From Acanthamoeba sp. SK_2022b (taxonomy: Eukaryota > Discosea > Longamoebia > Acanthamoebidae): a DNA stretch of 39,913 nt. The notes under the pieces were generated by a model. That model had not been told where the DNA came from, searched no databases, and saw only the letters and a program-made list of their open reading frames with translations. Shown one piece after another: positions 1-9,962 of this stretch (the stretch's first letter is position 1; every line of letters starts with the position of its first letter). Location of the stretch: contig JANDJZ010000475.1 of assembly GCA_027943245.1 (NCBI GenBank), positions 1 to 39,913 of the forward strand, in the 5' to 3' direction. The position numbers and the translations under genes were made by a program.

Positions 1-643
1 CCTATGGCTTATTACTGTGCCAGCTAGACTCTGGTTTTGCATAGGCTCACACTAATGCCAAGACTGAATTTTGGAAGTTTACAGTTACAGGCGATGGGTG
101 ATCCTGATAATCTGTGTTGATCAAAACCACACCAAACCAACCTCTCATCTGATGACAGGTTGTTGACTGGTTTAGGAGAAAGAAGAGATTGGAAAGAAAG
201 CACAGGTGCTGGCCTTTTATGAGGACCCTTCCCAAGTGCAGTCAATCCCCCTTTGTGCCTACCAAGGCCCTGGAGTGCTCTGCAACCTCCTGGACAACAG
301 CTGGGTCCTAAGTCAGGATGTTCCAGCCTAGACAAAGGCCATCTTTGGCCAACTTAAATGGTGTTGAGAGCTTGACAGCACATCCCACAGCCCTGGTACC
401 CCACACAACACAAAGTCTTAGACTGAGATCATCCTTGACTCAGCACACTTTCACACTTGAGATCTGCATGCGTGGATTCAATGCGAGGAGTGGCGGTCAA
501 CCGTCGGTCTTGGTTACAGGCAAGAAGGGAGACAAGGCAGAAAACAAAACAGCCGGAGCGCCTGTCCCCTGAGATTGGGGCGGCCTAGTCATGGAATCAA
601 CCCGCTGCGTATCCTCTGCGTGTCGATGGGTGTCTCCCCGTGG
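1..643. other. Unassigned left edge
   Basis: I see no recognisable gene here. Short open frames exist on both strands, but none resembles a known family or shows a splice pattern that joins to another exon. The right part must contain the 3' untranslated region of the minus-strand glycosyltransferase that ends at 644. Confidence 0.4.
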
Positions 644-2543
644 TTAAAAGTCATCGCCGCCCTTGAGACACTGAGGGTTGGTGAACACATCGAACTCTTC
701 TAACATGGTCATCCACTTGCGACTCTTCAGGAGCAGGCCCTGCACGATGCGCTTTGATCGGAACGCCTGTGCCCTCCTAATGCGCCGCATACTCGGTATA
801 TCAGGGACAACTTTGCATCTATAATCCCTGCACAGTTGAGAGCTCTTGGGACGTACTCGTACGGCACTCGCCGATCAAACGCCTTGTGCAGCCCGGCCTT
901 AATCTCATCAAAGTTTTCCGTGCTCACGCCACAGCCCTCTGTGATAAGCTCAGGATTGGCCGCGTGGTGCGATCCCAGCACAGGGGTCCCCTGAGAAAAG
1001 GAGGAATACGCATTACCAAACCATCTTGTACCAAGACGCTACGGGAAGGTCAAACCTTGCTGAAGGATTCCACAATGACGCGCCCAAACGTTTCTCCCCA
1101 CATGTGAGTCCAGAAGAAGAAAGCCTTCGCCTTCTTGAAAGCCTCGTGATGCTCGGCTCCGCGCATTAGCTCACCTCGGAACTCGAAATTGGGCTGGTTC
1201 TTCTGGAACTCCCTAAGCCTGCCAATACCGAAGAGCTGCGTGAGGCTCAGCGGCAAAAAACAAAAGGAAGAAGATCAAGGTCAACGCTTATATTGGTACC
1301 TGTTCGCTACAGGTGGCTCCCCACTGCAATACACTACGAACTTATACTGAGGAAACTCTACTGCCAAATTTTGGAACAATGGAAGACCCTACATAAGAGC
1401 GAGGGATAGTGAGGAAGTGTGGTGGTGAGACAGTGAGAAAGTGAGGTGGAAATATTGTGTGGCCTTGCCAAAGAGAGAGTCTGTTGGGGAGCACGTACCT
1501 TCTGGGCGTCCCAGTAACAACCGCCTACCCACAGGAAGTACTCCCCCTCATCTGGCGAGAAGTCGTACTCGTCGTCCTTAAATGCGTACCAGTGTGCGAA
1601 ACCGCGACTGAAGGTGATGGAAGTAACTATCCAATGAATCTTGTAATTAGACGGGGAGCGTATGTACTCCTGAAGCCATGGGCGAATTGAGATGCATCGG
1701 CGCGCTGTGTAGTGCGAAGGGAATCGCAACAAGACAGAAGGCCCATGATCGTGGGCGTTACCACAGTCACCGCTGTGAGCGAAGGAGGGGAGGAGACATA
1801 AGCGTGGCAATATGGAACCTCTTCCATGGGAGGGCGATGTACAAGTCGATAGTAGCTAAAACGGGCAGGTCAATGTCCATCTTGCGCATGGTGTTGGGAC
1901 ACACTTCCTCGTGACACCAGACTAAGTGGGGCCACTGATCGCGGTCCATGCCTCGCAGCAGCTCTACAAAATGCTGGACATATATACCCACAACACACCA
2001 TGATGTGAGGACGACGGGGCTATTTTGCGTGAGTGTATCTTGATTGCGGAACTTACCTCGATATAGGTATGGCCCTCCATTCCCTCATGACCCACTTCGT
2101 AGATTGGGAATGGATAGGTTTCGTTGTGGGGAGGGCGAGTGGGGATCACCGCGAAGAACTCCAGGCAACCTGCCATGGGTCCCATCTCAGGGCAACTCTT
2201 AGCAAAGCTGGGGTGTGCTATGTAGGGGGAGCTCACAGCGCTACGTGCCATCTTCCTGTAGCTTGGTGAGGCCTTCGATCTCTGCCTCGCAGTCTGACTC
2301 CGTACCTCCATATCCGCGCAGAGGCAAGATGGCATGGTGGGGTATGCAGAGGTAGGCGATGCGCAGGGTGCGCTTGGGGTTCTCGTTAACTTTCTTTACC
2401 TCAATAACTTCCTTGACCTCAGTATCTTCCTTGACCTCGATAACTTTCTTGACGTCCCCCAGGCCGAGGAGAGTTCGTGGGATATCGAACAATTCCAAAC
2501 GATCCGAGGAGTACCAAACAATGCACAGGGCCTGTGGAACCAT
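644..2543 (-). CDS. GT4-family glycosyltransferase
   Basis: Predicted sugar transferase with GT-B fold, family GT4, using a nucleotide sugar donor; the acceptor is unknown. Eight exons fit on the minus strand: 2543-2245, 2207-2057, 1973-1819, 1772-1499, 1388-1300, 1245-1056, 990-857, 827-644, giving 491 residues with consistent phases. The N-terminal domain starts with a beta strand and a glycine loop (RIAYLC...GYGGTES, about residues 67-85) typical of bacterial-like GT4 enzymes. The C-terminal domain begins at EYFLWVG and carries the donor-site signature WGETFGRVIVES followed by GTPVLGSHHAANPELI. There is no signal peptide, so it is probably cytosolic. The first ATG of the frame is at 2543; the residues before the GT domain contain three 18-bp repeats encoding a V/E/K-rich stretch. 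Introns 2208-2244 (37 nt) and 828-856 (29 nt, or 38 nt with the acceptor ending at 819) are unusually short, so a frameshift reading cannot be fully excluded. The family call is firm; the start is less so. Confidence 0.8.
2395..2448 (-). repeat. 18-bp tandem repeat, three copies
   Basis: Three imperfect 18-bp units (2395-2412, 2413-2430, 2431-2448) lie in frame within exon 1 of the glycosyltransferase and encode a V/E/K-rich linker before the first beta strand. The unit length is a multiple of three, so copy-number change would keep the frame. Confidence 0.7.
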
Positions 2544-2908
2544 GGAAAACACGGAGCATGGAGACGTCAACCACCCAGAGAGTATCCTTCCCTCGACGAG
2601 GTACAGGCACTTACCCAGAGAACCGAGAGGAGTCCCAGAAGCAGAAGCAGCCTACGGCGCGTCAGCGCCATTGCCTTGCACCTGCTGACTGCTACGCCAG
2701 TTAACACGAGTCAGGACTTCGAGAACTTGAAGACTGAGAATCTGCAACCAGAACGTCACACTCTTTTTTCTTTCTTTCCTTTAGAGGGAGGAAAGATCAA
2801 ACAAAGGAAAAGATTTTCCTTGCAGAGCTGGTTGCCGCGAAGCAAAACAAACAACTGTGTTGTTGTTTGTCCCGCAAAGGCGCGATAGAAGGTGGGCACA
2901 GTGGGAGG
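2544..2908. other. Intergenic: RhoGEF 3' end / glycosyltransferase promoter
   Basis: This gap separates two minus-strand genes. It should hold the 3' untranslated region of the RhoGEF and the promoter and leader of the glycosyltransferase. A pyrimidine-rich tract near 2761-2785 is visible; I see no further gene. Confidence 0.4.
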
Positions 2909-5900
2909 TCAGGAGGCCCAAGCCTCACCGCCGCCGTCCTTCGAGGCCTTCTTTTTGGACGAGCTCGAGATGGCCTCGAACGCCTTGCGCGGCGACAACT
3001 GCAGACGCGCCCGAACTGCAGGCACGCCCCACCACCACCACCACCGCGTGGATGCGTCCATGCACTGCATGAGCACGCGCTGAGAGAGAGTACGAAGGGT
3101 AAGGGGGGACTCGTCGTACACGTGGCGCTGCGGGACCTGACGTGCCCCCGCGTTCGCCCGCTGGTGGCGGCGGCAGCGCGAGTCGGCTTGCCGCCGCTGC
3201 CGCTGTGAAGGTCGTCCCCGCCGTCCTTCTTGTCGTTGTCGTCTGTGTCCCCGCCGGCCAAGACCCGTAGGCTCATCTTCTCCTGCTCCTTCTCGGCCAG
3301 CTTCGTCTTGTCCGTTCCTCCGGCGCGGCCGCTCGCCGTCTGGCGCCGTCGGTGGAGCTCCGGCTCGTCCGCGGTGTCGTCCGCGACCATCGCCACGTCA
3401 GCATTGACCGTCCCCGTCGTCAGAGCTGCCACGTCAGCATCGTCGTCGTCGCTGCTGCTGTCGGTGAGGCCCGTACGTCCGACCTCCTCCCACTCCTCGC
3501 TCTCCCTCTCCTCGCCCTCGAGCAACCGCTCCTGCGGCGGCGGCGGCTTGGCAGCCTTCTTGCGGATGCGGCTGCCTCTGAGGTGGTGGCCGTGACTGCC
3601 TGCGTGAGAGGGGTCGAGCGCGACCTCGCCCGAGCCCGTCCGCTTGACGCCCGCCACGGTGCCCACGCTGTGGGACGACGACACGGGGGATGACGTGGGC
3701 GACGACGCGGCGAGCGAGGACGGCAGGGCCGACGCGGACGAGTGGGTCGGGAGGACGGCGGGCTCCCACAGCACGCAGGACTCGCGACGCTTAGTAGACT
3801 CGCCGCCGCCGCGCTTCGAGTGGCTGTGGAGCGGCGGTGAGGGCGTGAGCATGACCGACATGGTCTTCTCGCGACGGGTCATCGCCGTCGTGGTCGTGGT
3901 GGTCGTGGGGGTCGTCGGCTGCAGCCGCTCACCACGGGGACTGGTGATGACCATTTGGCTCCCACCGTTGCTGACGTGGGCGCTCGTGGCTGACAACAAA
4001 GTAGACTTGTCGCCGTGCTGCTGCTGCTGGAGCTGGTCTAGATCGGCCTCGAAGGCCTTGGCCATCGAGCTGAGGCCCTTCACCGACTTGTTCTTGCGTG
4101 CCTTGAGCGTGCGTCTTATCACGTCTGTGTCCCGCGCGCATCGCACGCTCAGATGAGCCCATACCGCATGCTGCACTCACTCTGGCAGCGGGAAGAGAGA
4201 GAGAAGGTGGGATACCCTTGCGAGCTTTGTTGTTCTTGATTATGGCCTTCTTGACGGCGTGGAGCTCGGCCACCCACTCGTCGCGCTCTCCCGGATCTGT
4301 GGTGTAGAACTTGGCCACGGCCTGCTCAAACTCCGTCACCAATCCGAAACAGTGCCCGCGTTCTATTTCGTTGCCGCCATACAACACAACACAACACAAC
4401 ACAACACAACACCACCGCGCATCACACACATACAACACACAATAAAACAACGCCCATTATTATGGCGTTGGTTAAAAACAATCATTATAAATCGTAGACA
4501 TTAAAGGAAAATAGAAATGAAAAGAGAGGCGAATCATACTTGTGTCTGCGAGGGCAGTAGGGACGAGGTGGCGGAGTTGGAAGGATCGGGAGAAGACCAG
4601 GTCCTGCTGCTGGTGCTGGTGCTGCTGGTGGGGCTGGTGGACGGCATCGCCGCCTCCTCCGTGCCCCGCTCCGCCGCCAGCGGCGGAGGCCGCCACCTTG
4701 GCCTTACTGATCGTTATCGTCTTCCGCCAGTTCTTGTTCTCCTGCGTGCACGTCCTTTAGACACGATATGCGCGCGCAACGCAACACGCACACAAAGCCA
4801 ACCTTCATGGGGCGGGCAAGGACGAGGAGGTCGTTGAAGAGGAATACGACGTAGATCTGCTTTCGCTTGTTCTTCACATTCCAGCCCAACAGTTGGGCCT
4901 CCCGTATGAACACCCGCCCTGGGTCGATCAAGCTCTGTCATGTTGCGTACGAGTGGCGTCGTGGCGCGCATTTAGCAATTTCGCAACACCAAGGCAAAAG
5001 CAAGTCGTCGAGAGGGAGGTAGTGGAAGGAGAGCATGCCTCGCATTCGCCGTGGAAGCGGGCCTGGATGGAGATCATCTTGTGGACCTTCTCCGAATCCG
5101 CTGACTTCTGTTCAATGTACTCGGCCACCTTCTTGATCTGCTCCAGAGCCTGGATATGTGTCGAGTCAATGCGTGTCAATACATGCGCAGCGTTTGCGTG
5201 TCGTGCGCCAGAGACACGCGAACAACGTCCCCCCTCTCTTTTCTTTCCCTCTCTCTCTCTCTCGCTAGGAAAGTGGAAGGACGCACGGTGTTAATGTTGG
5301 TGTAGTCCTTGTGGTCGGGCTGGGTGTGCTTAGCGAGCTCGCGCAGGAGCAGGAGATAGCGCGGGATGCGCTGCACGGGCTGGATGAGCAACGAATTGAT
5401 GTCCTGCTTGCCCACCCTCTCCCTGTTTGCCTCCGCGCATTCCTAACGACCAACCAAAAACAGCCAAGCATCGTCAGCGACATTGCCACCCGGGACAACT
5501 TGTGTGCGACAGCTTGACGTACGACGAGGTACTGCTTAAACTCGGGCGACGAGGCCTTGGCCTGCGCCAGCTCCCTTCGCATGGTGTCGTAATTCTTCAC
5601 GTAGGCTGTCTCACCAATCATTTTCGCGAAGAAATTTTAGGCACACAGCGAACACCAAAAAAAAAAAAAAAAAAAAAAACAAGACAAATAAATGTGTTCA
5701 AATAAGTCCTAACATTATCAAGATTAAATGCCGCGGGAGGCCTCGCGTACCGGTGTAGACCTTGAGAAACATGGCAACCTGAACGAAGATGTCGCCCAGC
5801 TGCTGGTGGGGCGTCCACGCCTGAAGGCGCGGGTGCAGGTCATTGAGAAGCTTCATGTTGAAGCTGCGGATCACTTGAATGTTGGCGAACAGCTCCTTGA

Positions 5901-8213
5901 ACTCCTTCAGCTCGACCCTTTGCGTGTTGTTCTGTGCGATGCCGCCATACAACAGGGCATTAAATGAGCAACACGCACCACGGCAGTTGAGAGGGAACGC
6001 AGCGTACAGTGGTAACCACGATGGTGGGGGTCTCGCCGCTCTTGCGCAAACCGCCACCGTTGGCCACGCACGACGCCAGCGAGTAGTGCCACACGGACCC
6101 TGCACGCCCGAGAAAGAAGAAGAGAGTGCGCATTGGGAGGGGACGATAGTCAGTAAGCCGCAAGGTCAATAAGTCAACACATCGTGCGGTGAGGCAAAGG
6201 AGCCCGCGAGCGCGTACCAGTCATGTGCTCCTTGATGGGGTGGAGGAAAGTGTCGAAGAGGAGGCCCAGGTTGGCCACATAATCCTTTTCCGTCTGGTAG
6301 ATCTCGTTGGCCACGTTCTCCCGGTAGGCCGCCGCCCGCACTTCACACACCAGCAGCCGAACAGAACATGTTATTGGTTTATGTGTGACTTTAAAAGAGA
6401 AAGCCCAAACAGAAACAAAGGTCTTTGTTTTCCTATTTACTGATAGTATTAACAAATTATTTGTTAATGCCGGATAATAATGAAGACTGCAGTTGCTGAC
6501 GTACGTTTGGAGCGAAAGGCGGTGCGGGCGAGCCGGCCGCGGTAGAGGGCCTGGAGACGGATGGCGCCGGTGAGGACGATGGCCTCGTCGCGTCGTTGGG
6601 CCTCGTCGCGCCGCCGCTCCTCGTCGGCTAGCCGTCGCTGCTCATCGTCGCGCCTCCGCTCCTCATTCTCCCGCCGCTCACGCTCAGCTTCCTCCGCCTC
6701 CCGCCGCTTCTCTTCCAGCTCGGCCTCCCGCCACCGGTTTTCGCTCACCTTGGCCTTCGGCAGCTGCTCTTCCTCTGTTCCATCGGGTTTATCGTCGTCT
6801 TCATCTCGTTCATCTCCACCCTCGTCTTCACCTGTTACGCCTTCTTTTTGCTTTTCTTCTTCTTTTGGTTTATGTTGGTCGGTCTCGTCAGCGCGTGTGT
6901 CGTGTTCATTGTCAACAGACGCCTTGGGCTGTGACGGAGACGATGAATGCGAGGAAGAAGACGATGATGATGATGATGAAGCTGTAGAAGACGGGGCTGA
7001 TGATGCTGATGTCGTCGAGGGGGACGGTCCCGACGAGGATGAAGGGTGCGATGATGAGGGCGAGGGGGTGAGGAACCACTTCTTCTTGGCGAGGTAGGCC
7101 TTGAGGACGGCCTCCGTGCGTGCGTAGGCCTCCTCGGTCAGCTCGATCTCGCCCTGCTCCACCAACTTTCTCATGTCTATTCGCGTGCGCTTGCGTCAAT
7201 AGCCGGAACACAGCCGGATGCGACAGCGCAGGGGGAGAGAGAGAGAGAGAGAGAGGAGATATACCATGTTTGCTCTTCTTGCGGTGGGGAGCGCCCCATT
7301 CCATGTAGGCCAGTTCGGACAGGTACTCGAGACTCTCGCTGCAGAGAGGCGGTAAGAGCAAAGCACAAGCGGGCAGGCGCGCATGTGCACATGCAGAGGG
7401 GCACCCATACATAACTCGATAGAGGTTCTGCTGTTGGTACAAATCGTCCACGTGAAAGATGAAGCCCGGTGGAATCTATGCGCAGTGCGCGTCGCATGCG
7501 TCATACCCGTGAGAATAGAGCGAGAATGATGAGAGGGGTGGTGGAGAGCGCGTTGCGTTGCGTTGCGTTGCGCGCCAGATGGGGTAAACAGGGAAAGGGG
7601 CTGACCTTGTTGTCGCGCAAGGCCTCAATGAAGTACATGATGTTCTCGCGTCGCTTGAACCCAAGCTCCAACATTTTGCCTTTTCGTCAGCGGTGGAGAC
7701 TTGTATGAGGAACAGAACACGACACAGTGCAGAACACGCACGAGCCAGCAACTAAAGGAAGGCGAGGGTGGGACCAACCAGTGTGGATGCGGGGGATGGA
7801 GCCCTGGTCCAGGCCGCTCATCAATTGGCACAGCACCACTCCATCCTAAGTACATCAAGCCCCTTGCAGATTAGAAAGAGAATGTTGCAAAAACCTCAAG
7901 GAGGGAAGGAGAGTACGGAGAGGAGCGTGTAGAGGGCGGGCCGGAAAGGTGGGCGAGAGGGCGTGTTAAGGCATTCTTCGATCCATCGCTGCACGGCTGA
8001 TTCGCGGAGCAGGAAGTCCTCAACCGCTACGCGGGTCAATGAATCATACGACTTGTCGAGCAGCCTCGCAGGTGAAGGTGCTGGTGACGAGGCTAGCCCC
8101 TCGTTCGATTGCTTTTTGCTGTTCTGCTGTTGTAGCATTAATTCGCGCCATCGAAGGCCAGGCGGGGGGGTGGAGGGCTTGTGATCATTCTCCTCCAACA
8201 ATTGAATGCTCAT
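2909..8213 (-). CDS. CH-IQ-RhoGEF (DH)-PH domain protein
   Basis: Predicted guanine nucleotide exchange factor for Rho/Rac GTPases that can also bind actin (CH) and calmodulin or light chains (IQ). Seventeen exons: 8213-7917, 7845-7779, 7679-7606, 7475-7411, 7338-7265, 7176-6505, 6340-6218, 6099-6008, 5931-5751, 5605-5523, 5442-5287, 5149-5039, 4934-4803, 4741-4540, 4362-4216, 4124-3142, 3079-2909; 3630 nt, 1209 residues. The CH domain covers about residues 85-190 (WIEECLN, DGVVLCQLM, HVDDLY). A Ser-rich then E/R-rich coiled segment leads to an IQ motif near 400 (AIRLQALYRGRLARTAF). The DH domain spans about 420-665, with the QPVQRIPRYLLLL core helix, and a PH domain follows (670-825) with a Gly/His/Gln-rich insert. 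The C-terminal third is Ser/acidic low complexity. The ATG at 8213 is followed directly by the open frame. The intron starting at 5038 appears to use a GC donor. Confidence 0.88.
4381..4410. repeat. (ACAAC)6 microsatellite
   Basis: Six perfect copies of a 5-bp unit lie within the RhoGEF intron 4363-4539. Confidence 0.85.
5656..5679. repeat. Poly(A)/poly(T) tract in intron
   Basis: An uninterrupted A run on the plus strand reads as poly(T) in the minus-strand RhoGEF intron 5606-5750. It lies mid-intron, so I read it as a simple repeat rather than a retroposed tail. Confidence 0.7.
7551..7570. repeat. (CGTTG)4 microsatellite
   Basis: Four perfect copies of a 5-bp unit lie within the RhoGEF intron 7476-7605. 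Confidence 0.8.
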
Positions 8214-8993
8214 GGCTGTTCCCTTTTTTCTTCACTTTCTTCTCCACTTAGGATTGCAACTGTAATGTAGTCTTGCGAGATGAGGAGGCTCAGGCAGGTG
8301 CTCAGGGCGACGTCGTGGGTGCCCCTCGCGTCCCCGACTGTTCTTTGACGTCGCGGAAACAGAAGCTGTGTTGTTGTGGGGCGCTAAATTAATTAACGTT
8401 TTAGTGGGCCTACCCTGGGCCGGGACCCTGCCTGCGCACTTGGTCGGGTGATCCCATCTCTCAGCATATGTTGTTGCAAAGCTGGCGCTCCCGCGCAGGC
8501 ATCGTGAGCGATCCCACTGACCGGAACATAACGAGAACCTCTCAGGTGGGTACCAGCAGGCCTCAGCAGAAACCTGGACAAACTGAAACCGTCCTGCACG
8601 TCAACCCTGGTTTGCTGCGAGGGGCAACCTATCTCTCCCGCTCTCTGGGACGCGGCCTTCGAATGATCGAGTGTCGGCTAGTTGTGGCACGCTCGATACG
8701 AGCTCTGGTTTTTTGTGGCTTGTGCTGCAGAGGCGGCGCATACTGCAGTTGAAGAAACGCAGAAGGGTTAGCGCTGACCTCGCGCCCAGCCCCAGCTGAG
8801 GAGGTGTGATGTCATGCATACGTGCAACCGCGCGTGTGGCTCGCACCCGCAAGCTCGCCCGAATTGTGTGTGTACCAGGCCAGGAGTTGGGAGAGAGCGG
8901 CCAAAAGGGAAGTGGGGCCCGAATTTGTTCCCGTTGTCATCTTCCCAAAGCTTCCATCCACAAACGTGAGCGCTCGGTCCTCCTGCACGCGTC
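8214..8993. promoter_or_regulatory. Divergent intergenic region, RhoGEF / proline dehydrogenase
   Basis: About 780 bp separate the ATG codons of two divergently transcribed genes, so both promoters and leaders must lie here. I see no convincing coding sequence and no clear TATA-like element. Confidence 0.4.
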
Positions 8994-9892
8994 ATGAAGA
9001 CGATGTTGAAAAGATGTAGCCCCATCGCCTCCGTTCGTCGCGTGTCTTCATCATCCGCGCCGATGACGATTAATTTTTATCGTTCGCCGGCAACAAGGAC
9101 TGGCCGCCTCCTTGCCCCCTCCATCTCTGCTTCTTCCTCATCTTCAGTCCTTCCTCTCACCTCTGCTGTGCCCACCTTCCAAGATCGCCCCCGCTTCTTT
9201 GCCTCTTCTCCCTCCGATTCCTCGGCATCTTCTACTTCTGAAGCTTCAACAACTACGTCGTCCTCCACCGCCACGTCTCCTTCGACTGCGTCCTCTGCGG
9301 CGTCATCTTCGTCTCTCAAGTGGCTCGATTTCGAGGACGGCGAGGCCGCGTTCCGCAATCGCACGACCGCCGAGCTGGTGCGCGCGTGGGGCGTGTTCCA
9401 CGTGTGCGCCTGGTCCTTTATCGTCCGCCGCGCGCGCCGCCTGCTGGGCCTCGCCGACGCCGTCCTCGGCGCCCGCGCCGTGACCTGGCTCCTCCGCCGC
9501 TCCTTCTTTGCCCACTTCTGCGCCGGCGAGACCCAGGAGGAGCTTCTCCCCGTCATCGACCGCCTGCGAGCTGCCGGCGTCGGCGCCATCCTCGACTACG
9601 CCGCCGAGGCCGACCTTCCGCCCTCACCCACCAACAACGCCAACAACAACAACAACAACAACAACAACGCCAACAACGGAAACAAAGCCAACATTGCCAA
9701 CGGCAAGGCCACCGCCAACGGCAACGGAGGCGCTGAGGGCAAGGCCGAGGACAGGACGCCGTTCCCGTATCCGTCGACGCCAGTCGGATCGAGCGGCCCG
9801 CCGGCGCCGGCCCAGTTCTTCCGGGTCCGCCACCTCCCCTTCCCGCTTACGCACACACGCGCCTCCCCCGTGCCGCTCTCTCACACTGTATG

Positions 9893-9962
<70 letters not shown>

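Noticed and set aside
1627..1827. Apparent frameshifts in the glycosyltransferase near 1.75-1.82 kb
   Set aside because: A 46-nt GT-AG intron (1773-1818) with a pyrimidine tract joins the frames with correct phase, so no mutation is needed.
2797..3140. C-terminal part of a 459-codon minus-strand frame continuing past the RhoGEF splice donor
   Set aside because: After 3142 the reading becomes Arg/Pro/Cys noise. Splicing 3142 to 3079 restores a frame with a sensible Lys/Ser-rich end and consistent phase.
5640..5700. Poly(A) stretch as the tail of a retroposed copy
   Set aside because: It lies inside a RhoGEF intron with no flanking duplication and no coding remnant next to it.
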